DNA of 64,000 nt from CAVVXX01 sp963707975 (GTDB lineage Bacteria > Pseudomonadota > Alphaproteobacteria > Micropepsales > Micropepsaceae): NCBI GenBank assembly GCA_963707975.1, contig OY970177.1, positions 2,418,001-2,482,000 of the forward strand, read 5' to 3'. Made by a program: the position numbers and the translations under genes. Of the stretch, positions 57,566 to 64,000 are shown piece after piece (within the stretch, counting starts at the first letter, position 1; each line of letters starts with the position of its first letter). A model generated the notes under the pieces. It saw nothing but the letters and a program-made list of their open reading frames with translations, made no database searches and was not told the origin of the DNA.

Positions 57566-58006
57566 ATGCCGCCCGTTTCCGTCAATGGTTTCGACCATCT
57601 CAGCCTGCCCTGCCGGCGCGCGAAAGCGACGCGAAAGTTCTATGAAAGCGTGCTTGGCTTTCGCGTCACCGCGAGAATGCCCAAATGGGGCATGACCGAA
57701 TTAAAAACCGGCGATGCGGCCCTCGTGCTGATGGATGTGGCGTCCAAGGCGGGCGCCTGGGCGAAATCCCCCCGCGGCACAGGCGAGAACCTGCACCATT
57801 ATTGCCTGCGGTTGAAATCGTTCGATGAAGGCGCTCTGCGCACACGGCTCAAGCGCGCGAAAATCGCCATCGAAGAGGAGCAGCACGAACACACCCCTGA
57901 AGGGGCCGAGCACGCGTTTTATGTGCGCGATCCCGAGGGCAATTGCGTCGAGCTGCGTGGGCTGTCGCCGAAAAAGCGCCCTTCGCGCCGTGTAAGGCGG
58001 GCGTGA
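57566..58006 (+). CDS. VOC family protein
   Basis: A 146-residue vicinal-oxygen-chelate protein. The fold begins FDHLSLPCRRAKATRKFYES with VLGFRV, then HHYCLRLKSF and ends FYVRDPEGNCVELRGL with the metal-ligand glutamate. Both histidine and glutamate ligands are in place, so it may be a dioxygenase or glyoxalase-type enzyme; the substrate is unknown. It ends with a basic tail. Start at 57566; 57551 is possible. The next gene begins 10 bases after it. Confidence 0.88.
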   Translation: MPPVSVNGFDHLSLPCRRAKATRKFYESVLGFRVTARMPKWGMTELKTGDAALVLMDVASKAGAWAKSPRGTGENLHHYCLRLKSFDEGALRTRLKRAKIAIEEEQHEHTPEGAEHAFYVRDPEGNCVELRGLSPKKRPSRRVRRA

Positions 58007-58015
58007 GTTCGCCGC

Positions 58016-58555
58016 ATGGCTGACGCAGTCCCCGGTACCATAGAAATCCAGGTTGAAGAGATCGCGCAGCTCTTCAACATGCTGGACCCCTTCCCCTTCC
58101 GCGAGCGCGACCTGGACAAGGATGCGGAGGAATTCATCGTCGGCTGGGCGCGTGAATTGCCGCGCAATGTTCCCATCCGCATCCTCATCCATGTCTCCAA
58201 GCAAGAGGCGGAAAGCGGTGCTGCGCGCGAGTTGGGCGGCGCGTTCGCCCGTTATTTCAATTATCGCGCTGATATCATCGGCCGCGACCTCAAGGAGCTT
58301 TTTCGCGTGGGGCGGCGTTCGGTGATGATTGGAATTGCCGTGCTTGCCGCCTGCGTTTTCGCTGGCCGCGTTTTGCTGCAGGCAATGGGGAGCACGGAGA
58401 TCAGCGGCTTTCTCAGCGAAGGCCTCCTGCTACTGGGCTGGGTGGCCAATTGGCGGCCGCTGGAGATTTTTCTTTACGATTGGTGGCCCATTGCCAGGCG
58501 GCGCGATCTGTACCGCCGCCTGGCCGCGGCCCAAGTCGAGCTCTCGCCGCGCTAG
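58016..58555 (+). CDS. Conserved membrane protein of unknown function
   Basis: A 179-residue protein. The N-terminal cytosolic part reads EIQVEEIAQLFNMLDPFPFR then ERDLDKDAEEFIVGWARELP, a pattern I have seen in uncharacterised proteobacterial proteins. Two helices follow (about 102-122 and 132-146), and the end is a basic amphipathic stretch (IARRRDLYRRLAAAQVEL). It follows the VOC gene by nine bases and precedes the next membrane protein by 32, so the run may be one transcript. No function is assigned. Confidence 0.75.
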   Translation: MADAVPGTIEIQVEEIAQLFNMLDPFPFRERDLDKDAEEFIVGWARELPRNVPIRILIHVSKQEAESGAARELGGAFARYFNYRADIIGRDLKELFRVGRRSVMIGIAVLAACVFAGRVLLQAMGSTEISGFLSEGLLLLGWVANWRPLEIFLYDWWPIARRRDLYRRLAAAQVELSPR

Positions 58556-58587
58556 AAGGCCGCGCGCGCTTGCCATAGGATCGCGCC

Positions 58588-59538
58588 ATGCTGAGCCTGC
58601 GCGCGCACGCTTTGATTTGTGCCGGACTTTTCGGCGCGATCATCCTGCTGGCGGCGATCGGCAACGCCGTGCAGGCGGCCGGTATCTTCAAGAACCCTGC
58701 CGCGCTGCAGACGCCGATGCTGGTGCTGTTTGTGGCGCTCACGGTCGCGTTCGCCTTCTCCGCCGTTGCCGTAATGGTGAAGCTGGTGCTCGGCTTTCAA
58801 AAAGCCGTCGGTAATCAGGATGTCGCAGCCGTGAAAGCGGCGCTGGCGCACGAAAAACACATCATCTGGGCCACCTGGGCGCTGATGTTCGCGGGCCTTG
58901 TCATTGCGGTGCCTGCCGCGTTCATGGACTGGTCTTCGAACATTACTGTCGCGGAAAGCGGCCCATCCGAAGGGCGGCTCGTGGCCGCCCCGAACATGCT
59001 GATCGCCGACATGGCGAAGCGCTCCACTTTGAAGCTGCAGCGCAACGCCGATTTGCCGGAACAGGACATTAATCCATTACCGATTGCGGGCGGCGCCAAT
59101 TTCGATTTCGAGGTGGCGGGAACTGGCTTTGTTATTTCGAATTGCAAATATTATTTCGTGTCGAACTATACACACGATCCCGCGCGCATCGAAGCGATCA
59201 ATGTTGGCACCAGCCCGCACAAGGTGAGCCGCGCCGAGATTGACCAAGCCGATGCCGATTTGCGCGCGCGGCTTGCCGCGGCCGGCTGGCTCACCGGACA
59301 TGAGGTTTATAAAACGGAAAAGGATCAGACATTGCACGGCGGCGCCACGGAAGGACCCGAGGGCACACTGTGGCTCAAGAACAGCGTTGCTCTCGATATC
59401 GAACGCCGCCGAATAGACGAAGAAGCGGCAGGCGAAGACAAGGCAACCGCAGGCGAATGGATTCAGTTCGTCGAAGTATGGGCCCGCGACAATTACCCCG
59501 GCATCGAGCGCTACGTCTTCGCGCCTCCAAGCAAGTGA
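58588..59538 (+). CDS. Membrane protein of unknown function
   Basis: A 316-residue protein with three N-terminal helices (about 8-30, 43-66, 90-112), then a large soluble domain with no recognised motif. The soluble part shows FDFEVAGTGFVISNCKYYFV and a charged segment ERRRIDEEAAGEDKA, ending FVEVWARDNYPGIERYVFA. It is preceded by the conserved protein at 58016 and followed by a secreted protein at 59547. No function can be assigned. Confidence 0.65.
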   Translation: MLSLRAHALICAGLFGAIILLAAIGNAVQAAGIFKNPAALQTPMLVLFVALTVAFAFSAVAVMVKLVLGFQKAVGNQDVAAVKAALAHEKHIIWATWALMFAGLVIAVPAAFMDWSSNITVAESGPSEGRLVAAPNMLIADMAKRSTLKLQRNADLPEQDINPLPIAGGANFDFEVAGTGFVISNCKYYFVSNYTHDPARIEAINVGTSPHKVSRAEIDQADADLRARLAAAGWLTGHEVYKTEKDQTLHGGATEGPEGTLWLKNSVALDIERRRIDEEAAGEDKATAGEWIQFVEVWARDNYPGIERYVFAPPSK

Positions 59539-59546
59539 GAAGAGCC

Positions 59547-60257
59547 ATGCATAAGAAAATACTTGGCGGATTGCTGATCGCCTGTTGTTGCGCCGGCTTC
59601 GCCTTTGCTCAAGCGCACAAAAGCGACCGCGAACGCGACGGCTTGTTCGGGCCGGTGAAAAGCGTGCTCACCGAGAAAGAGGAAGAGGCCTCCGGCCCCA
59701 AGGGCAAAGAGATCGACAAAATCTTCCAAAGCTCGGCCACGTATGACCGCAACGGCAATTTGCTGGAAGACCAGGCGAACATGACCGATTTCGTGCGAAA
59801 ACGGAAAGCCGAGCGCATAGACACGAGCACCGTGAAATTCCATTCGGCGATGGGCAATTCAACCGAACATTACAAATTCGATGCGGCCGGCAACATCACC
59901 GAAATGACCGTGACCTATGGCGAAGGCAAGGACGCGCATAGCAACACCAGCCGCTACAAATATGACGCGCAGGGGCGCATGAGCGAGGACGACACGGTCG
60001 ATGACGATGGCAAGGTGCGGAGCTATATCCTTTACACGCACGACACCAAAGGGAATCTGGTCAAACAGGAAAATTGCCTCAACGGAGCCAAGCCGCCCTG
60101 CGCTACCGGGGAATACACATACAAGTTCGACGCGCATGGTAACTGGATCTGGCGCGCCGAAAAGGACAGCCACATACCTCCCGAAGACGCTTACATGTAC
60201 GAAGACAACGGCCCGCTGGTGCGCACTTTCACCTATTACAATTCAAAGGCTCAGTGA
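59547..60257 (+). CDS. Secreted YD-repeat-like protein
   Basis: A 236-residue protein with a signal peptide (LGGLLIACCCAGFAFAQAHK). The body carries RHS/YD-like repeats: ATYDRNGNLLED, YKFDAAGNITEM, YKYDAQGRMSED, YTHDTKGNLVKQ and YKFDAHGNWIW. Such short relatives of RHS proteins lack a toxin domain and may bind peptidoglycan or carbohydrate. It lies eight bases after the preceding gene; its last bases overlap the convergent GFA-family gene by seven. Confidence 0.75.
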   Translation: MHKKILGGLLIACCCAGFAFAQAHKSDRERDGLFGPVKSVLTEKEEEASGPKGKEIDKIFQSSATYDRNGNLLEDQANMTDFVRKRKAERIDTSTVKFHSAMGNSTEHYKFDAAGNITEMTVTYGEGKDAHSNTSRYKYDAQGRMSEDDTVDDDGKVRSYILYTHDTKGNLVKQENCLNGAKPPCATGEYTYKFDAHGNWIWRAEKDSHIPPEDAYMYEDNGPLVRTFTYYNSKAQ

Positions 60258-60721
60258 TCGCCCAGAATGGCGCGGCGGCGCGCCAGGCTTTCGGCGGGCC
60301 ACAATTTTTTCATGTCGTAATAGACATCGAACGCGGGAATATCTTTGGACAATTCGACCCATGGTAGCTTCGATCGCGTGAAGATGTGCGCGTTTGGGGC
60401 CAAGCACGAAGGCTCATCCAGCGTGCCCACGCGCACGAAGCGGATGGCGGGCCTGCCGCCGTAATCGCTCCACAGCGCGATCTGGCATTTGGGGCAGCGG
60501 TAGATGTCGTGCGGGCGGCCGCTGTCGGCCGGCACGCGCACCGGAACGGGCTCGCCCGAAAGCTTTTCGATACGCGCGGTTTCGATGATGGCGTTGATGA
60601 CGAAGGCGCTGCCAGTCTGCCGCTGGCAATCCTTGCAATGGCAGCAATTCACGAACATGGGCGAGCTCAAGAGCCGGTAACGCACCGCGCCGCAGGAGCA
60701 GCCGCCTGCGAGATCAGCCAT
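60251..60721 (-). CDS. GFA family zinc-binding protein
   Basis: A 156-residue member of the glutathione-dependent formaldehyde-activating (GFA/CENP-V) fold. Cysteine pairs are visible: GGCSCGAVRY, VNCCHCKDCQRQTG and YRCPKCQIALWSDYG, the zinc-binding arrangement of the family. Most such proteins have no proven activity, so formaldehyde capture is only one option. It is convergent with the secreted protein at 59547 and lies three bases downstream of the membrane gene at 60725. Confidence 0.88.
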   Translation of the reverse strand: MADLAGGCSCGAVRYRLLSSPMFVNCCHCKDCQRQTGSAFVINAIIETARIEKLSGEPVPVRVPADSGRPHDIYRCPKCQIALWSDYGGRPAIRFVRVGTLDEPSCLAPNAHIFTRSKLPWVELSKDIPAFDVYYDMKKLWPAESLARRRAILGDH

Positions 60722-60724
60722 CCG

Positions 60725-61162
60725 CTACCACCATCTGTCTCCCGCCTTCTTCACGTAATTATCGAACACATAGTCCCAGGGCACGACGATGATGACGATG
60801 ACGACCATCAGGCAGGCAAATACATTGTCCATTGTGTCCGCATCTATCTTGTAGGCAAGCGCGAGCGGCACGGCGATGAGGATGAGCCAGATCAGTTTCC
60901 AGGTGATCTCGAACAGCAACAGCGGCAGCATTTGCAGCGGATAGTGGAGCCCGAGCAGGCACAGCGCCGAAAGCGCGCCCAAGAGGCTCATCTCCTCGCC
61001 CTTCACCAGGTCCCACGGCTTGTCGTGATGGATAATGAGCGGCCAGATCATGGAGCCGAGGCCGACCGCGATCAGCAGATAAACCGCCCGCAGCAGATAG
61101 AGCCGCCATATGGGCACCCCGCCATCCGCGGATTTCTTTTCCCCGGTTGACGCTGTGCTCAT
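60725..61162 (-). CDS. Membrane protein of unknown function
   Basis: A 145-residue protein with four helices (roughly 22-45, 60-80, 85-105, 115-135) and no recognised motif. The N-terminus MSTASTGEKKSADGG is polar; a histidine pair in WPLIIHHDKPWDLVKGEE is the most distinctive feature. Start at 61162; an ATG at 61177 is possible. It is divergent from dusA and followed by the GFA gene three bases downstream, so the two may share a transcript. Confidence 0.6.
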   Translation of the reverse strand: MSTASTGEKKSADGGVPIWRLYLLRAVYLLIAVGLGSMIWPLIIHHDKPWDLVKGEEMSLLGALSALCLLGLHYPLQMLPLLLFEITWKLIWLILIAVPLALAYKIDADTMDNVFACLMVVIVIIVVPWDYVFDNYVKKAGDRWW

Positions 61163-61270
61163 TTCGTAAGCCCCCATTGCCGAAATATCCGAGCACGAAG
61201 CGTAGATTGCGCACCGCCAAACCGCAATGCCGCCGGGGCAGCGCGGTTGCCGCTGGCGTTAGCGGCCGCT

Positions 61271-62257
61271 ATGGATATCGTCATGGATTACAGTTTTTCC
61301 GTAGCGCCCATGATGGAGTGCACCGACCGGCATTGCCGTGTGTTGCACCGACTGCTGAGCGCGCGCGCGCGGCTATACACCGAAATGGTGACGGCGGAAG
61401 CGGTGCTGCACGGCAAGCGCGAACGGTTGCTGGGGTTTTCTGAAATCGAGCATCCGGTCGCTTTGCAACTGGGCGGCGCGGAGCCGGCGAAGCTGGCTCA
61501 AGCCGTGCGCATCGGCGAAGAATTCGGCTACGACGAGATCAATCTCAATGTCGGCTGCCCATCGGACCGCGTGCAATCGGGCCGCTTCGGCGCCTGCCTC
61601 ATGCGCGAGCCTCAGCTTGTCGCTGATTGCCTATCAGCAATGCGCGCGGCAGTGAAAATTCCCGTCACGGTCAAATGCCGCATCGGTGTGGACGATCAGC
61701 AACCCGAAACGGCGCTGCGCACGCTAGTGGATGCTTGCGCGCAGGCTGGCGTAACCGTGTTCGCCGTGCATGCGCGCAAGGCGTGGCTCGAAGGCTTGTC
61801 TCCGCGCGAAAACCGCGATGTGCCGCCGCTCGATTACCAACTCGTCTATGCGCTCAAAACGGAACGACCTCATCTCACCATCATCGTCAATGGCGGCATC
61901 AACTCGCTCGACGAAGCCGAAAAGCATTTGAACCACCTCGATGGCGTGATGATGGGCCGCGCGGCCTATCAGATGCCTGCACTGCTCGCCGATGTCGATT
62001 CACGTTTCTTCGGCGAACAGCCGCGCGACATCGATCAGGCCGTGGAAGCCTACGTCGAATATGTCGCCGCGAAACTGAAGGAAGGCGTGCCGCTCAACGC
62101 CATGACCAAACACGTGCTGGGCCTGTTCCATGGCCAGCCGGGCGCGAGGGCTTTCCGTAGACACTTGAGCGAAAACGCGACGCGGGCAGGCGCCGGCATT
62201 CAAACGCTGCGCGACGCGCTGGCATTTCTTCGACCCGTTCGCGCGGCAGCGGCCTGA
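61271..62257 (+). CDS. dusA: tRNA-dihydrouridine synthase A
   Basis: Reduces uridine 20/20a in tRNA D-loops, using FMN and NADPH. The 328-residue protein has the Dus signatures FSVAPMMECTDRHCRVLHRL, LQLGGAEPAKLAQAVRIGEE, the catalytic cysteine loop NLNVGCPSDRVQSGRFGACL, and later HARKAWLEGLSPRENRDVPP and IIVNGGINSLDEAEKHLNHL. This is the DusA subtype. Start at 61271 or 61283. Dps lies convergently 10 bases beyond its stop. Confidence 0.93.
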   Translation: MDIVMDYSFSVAPMMECTDRHCRVLHRLLSARARLYTEMVTAEAVLHGKRERLLGFSEIEHPVALQLGGAEPAKLAQAVRIGEEFGYDEINLNVGCPSDRVQSGRFGACLMREPQLVADCLSAMRAAVKIPVTVKCRIGVDDQQPETALRTLVDACAQAGVTVFAVHARKAWLEGLSPRENRDVPPLDYQLVYALKTERPHLTIIVNGGINSLDEAEKHLNHLDGVMMGRAAYQMPALLADVDSRFFGEQPRDIDQAVEAYVEYVAAKLKEGVPLNAMTKHVLGLFHGQPGARAFRRHLSENATRAGAGIQTLRDALAFLRPVRAAAA

Positions 62258-62267
62258 AGGCTCAGCG

Positions 62268-62780
62268 TTACCGGCGGCTTGCCTCGAACAGGAACCAGAT
62301 GCGCCGTTCCGCCTCGTCGATCCACACTTCGAGTAAACTCGCGGTCGCCACGTCGCCATGCTCGTCGCACACATCGTGCGTTTCGCGCATGCTGGCAACC
62401 AGCTGTTTGTTGTCCTCGCGCAATTCCGAAAGCATGTCCTCGGGCGTCACGTAATCGGCGTCGTTGTCTTCCAGACGCTGGAGGCGGGCGATATGGCCGA
62501 TCGAGCGGATCGTGGTGCCGCCGATCTTGCGCACGCGCTCGGCGATGGCGTCGGTAGTGTCGAAAATCTGGGTCGCCTGCTCATCTAGCAACAGATGATA
62601 GTCGCGGAAATGCGGTCCCGAGACGTGCCAGTGGAAATTCTTGGTCTTCGTATAGAGCACGAACGTATCGGCCAGCAGCGCATTGAGCGCGCCGGTCAGA
62701 TCGCGCGTGGCGTTCGAGCCAAGCCCCGTCGGCGTTTCGAGCGGCGCCTTGCGCCGCGCTTTGGCATCCTTTGTGTTCAT
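62268..62780 (-). CDS. dps: Dps family DNA-binding ferritin-like protein
   Basis: A 170-residue dodecameric protein that binds DNA and oxidises iron, protecting DNA from peroxide. The ferroxidase helices are visible: TKNFHWHVSGPHFRDYHLLL with the ferroxidase histidine and aspartate, and EQATQIFDTTDAIAERVRKI with the second site. The N-terminus is lysine- and arginine-rich (NTKDAKARRKAPLETP), as in DNA-binding Dps forms. It is convergent with dusA and precedes the GNAT gene on the same strand by 28 bases. Confidence 0.93.
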   Translation of the reverse strand: MNTKDAKARRKAPLETPTGLGSNATRDLTGALNALLADTFVLYTKTKNFHWHVSGPHFRDYHLLLDEQATQIFDTTDAIAERVRKIGGTTIRSIGHIARLQRLEDNDADYVTPEDMLSELREDNKQLVASMRETHDVCDEHGDVATASLLEVWIDEAERRIWFLFEASRR

Positions 62781-62808
62781 GGCTTCGTATCTCCTTACCG
62801 GTTCTCGA

Positions 62809-63096
62809 TCATTTCAAGGGCTTGGCCAGCAGATCGGCGTATTCGGGATGTTTGCGAATGTAGTCTGCGATGAACGGGCACGTGGCAATGAGTTTCTCGC
62901 CATTGCCGCGCACCAGATCGAGCGCGCCCTTGGCAAGCTGCGAGCCGATGCCGTGACCTTCGAACGCCTTGGGAACTTCTTCGTGTACGAAGGTCACAAT
63001 TCCATCGGCCCGGCGATAATTGAGGAACGCAGTGATCCCATCCATTTCGAGCTCGAATCGGTTGCGCTCTTTGTTGTCCCTGACGGCGTTGGCCAT
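62809..63096 (-). CDS. GNAT family N-acetyltransferase (YjdJ-like)
   Basis: A 95-residue minimal acetyltransferase of the Gcn5-related N-acetyltransferase fold, starting at 63096. The acetyl-CoA binding region is PKAFEGHGIGSQLAKGALDL with GxGIGS, and the C-terminal strand is KLIATCPFIADYIRKHPEYA, typical of the short YjdJ branch. The substrate is unknown. It is upstream of dps on the same strand with a 28-base gap. Confidence 0.87.
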   Translation of the reverse strand: MANAVRDNKERNRFELEMDGITAFLNYRRADGIVTFVHEEVPKAFEGHGIGSQLAKGALDLVRGNGEKLIATCPFIADYIRKHPEYADLLAKPLK

Positions 63097-63177
63097 AAGC
63101 GGTCCTTCCATTAGCACTTTTAATACACTACGCCAGGGATTGCTTTACCGCGCATCTGAGGAAAGGCGTCGTTCCCT

Positions 63178-64000
63178 CTAGTCATTGGGATGTGGGGGCG
63201 AAGTCTGATCTTCCGGCAAGGGTATGAATTCGTTCGCATCGTCAGAGGGCAGCGCCATGCGGCCTGCGCGCCAATCGGCTTTGGCCTGTTCGATGCGGTC
63301 GCGGCTAGACGAGACGAAGTTCCACCAGATGTGCCGCTGGCCCAAGGGCGCGCCCCCCAGCAGCATCAGCCGCGCGGGGCCGTCAGCGGCTGCAACAATT
63401 GGCTCGCCGCTGCGCGCGAACACCAGAAGATTGCCGTCGTCATAGATCTTGCCATCGGTGGAAATTTTTCCGCTGACGATGAAGACCGCGCGTTGCTCGT
63501 GACCTGCAGGCAAAGCAAGCCTGGCGCCAGGCGCCAGTTCCGCATGCACATAAAACATCGGAGAAAAAGTTTCGACCGGATTGGTAAGCCCGTATGCCGA
63601 ACCGGCCAGCAAAATCCAGCGCGCGCCCGGTTCGCCAAAGCTGCGCAACGATTGCGCATCGTAATGCGTGAAGGAAGGCGCCACATCCTCGCGCCCATCG
63701 GGCAGCGCCACCCAGGCCTGCAAGCCGTGGACGCGCGCGTGCGTACGGGGCAGCGGCGAGCGTTCGGAATGCACCACGCCCTCGCCCGCTGTCATCCAGT
63801 TCACTTCGCCGGGGCGAATGGATTGCTGGTAACCCATATTGTCGCGATGCAGAATCTCGCCTTCGAACAGATAGGTCACCGTGGCAAGGCCGATATGGGG
63901 ATGCGGGCGCACGTCGAGGCCCTGGCCCTCGTCAAAATCGGCCGGGCCCATGTGGTCGAGAAAAATAAACGGCCCGACCATGCGTTGCTTGGCAAACGGA
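63178..64000 (-). CDS. Pirin family protein, partial
   Basis: A bicupin of about 275 residues whose 5' end lies beyond the right edge; the frame continues open upstream of the internal ATG at 63981. The first cupin holds the metal histidines in RPHPHIGLATVTYLFEGEIL and HRDNMGYQQSIRPGEVNWMT, then GEGVVHSERSPL. The second cupin is less conserved. Pirins are metal-binding regulators or quercetinase-like enzymes. It is monocistronic as far as seen. Confidence 0.9.
   Translation of the reverse strand, partial: PFAKQRMVGPFIFLDHMGPADFDEGQGLDVRPHPHIGLATVTYLFEGEILHRDNMGYQQSIRPGEVNWMTAGEGVVHSERSPLPRTHARVHGLQAWVALPDGREDVAPSFTHYDAQSLRSFGEPGARWILLAGSAYGLTNPVETFSPMFYVHAELAPGARLALPAGHEQRAVFIVSGKISTDGKIYDDGNLLVFARSGEPIVAAADGPARLMLLGGAPLGQRHIWWNFVSSSRDRIEQAKADWRAGRMALPSDDANEFIPLPEDQTSPPHPND

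Noticed and set aside
1..64000. CRISPR array, rRNA genes, prophage or insertion sequence
   Set aside because: No regularly spaced repeats, rRNA sequence, structural phage genes, integrase or transposase were seen.

Overview
The window is 64 kb of a high-GC bacterial chromosome. Gene order and protein style point to an alphaproteobacterium: a dnaB-alr-mlaE-mlaF-radA-cvpA-purF block, a guaB-rsmB-guaA block, an Atm1-type exporter, a two-domain cold-shock protein and a class II DAHP synthase. The genus cannot be fixed from sequence reading alone. There are two tRNA genes (Gln-CTG and Val-CAC). I saw no rRNA, CRISPR array, integrase or transposase.

Layout. 1-8.7 kb: minus-strand housekeeping genes (SDR, purF, cvpA, radA, an Mla-type ATPase and permease, alanine racemase, DnaB). 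From 1 to 5.9 kb nearly every conserved gene is broken by single-base frameshifts, most repaired by deleting one inserted base; this looks like local sequence error rather than decay. 8.8-13.4 kb: a cfa gene with a perfect FNR-type box, an ECF sigma operon, and a small ArsR/AHSA1/VOC/DUF1801 cluster with a double palindromic operator. 13.4-14.7 kb: an A/T-richer two-gene cassette (DUF5343 protein plus a HEPN-domain protein with an R-x4-H motif) next to the 3' end of guaA, with an imperfect copy of that 3' end on its far side, as expected of an insertion at the guaA hotspot. 14.7-21.9 kb: guaA, rsmB, guaB, a secreted DUF885 peptidase and rlmE. 22-27.9 kb: tRNA-Gln, membrane proteins, SDR, OsmC, and a small XRE-controlled membrane operon containing a 35-residue peptide. 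28-31.1 kb: an aprM-aprB-aprA operon for adenylylsulfate reductase, implying sulfite oxidation. 31.2-35.3 kb: a secreted amidohydrolase, a truncated cyanophycin-synthetase-like protein lacking its P-loop lysine, and a cold-shock protein. 35.3-52.3 kb: Atm1 exporter, LOG, RarD, cysS-gltX-nadE, an oxidoreductase, DAHP synthase, glutathione reductase, rpiA and glmU-glmS. 52.3-53.8 kb: gph and a cupredoxin enclosed by inverted copies of a two-hairpin element. 53.9-64 kb: tRNA-Val, GIY-YIG, hydrolase, UDG-like protein, several unrecognised membrane or secreted proteins, dusA, dps, GNAT and a partial pirin.

How it fits together: purine synthesis is unusually well represented (purF, guaB, guaA), as are amino-sugar and envelope precursor supply (glmS, glmU, alr), outer-membrane lipid handling (Mla-type transporter, cfa) and redox or stress protection (gor, osmC, dps, atm1). 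The accessory parts most worth follow-up are the HEPN/DUF5343 cassette, the apr operon and the degenerate CphA-like gene.
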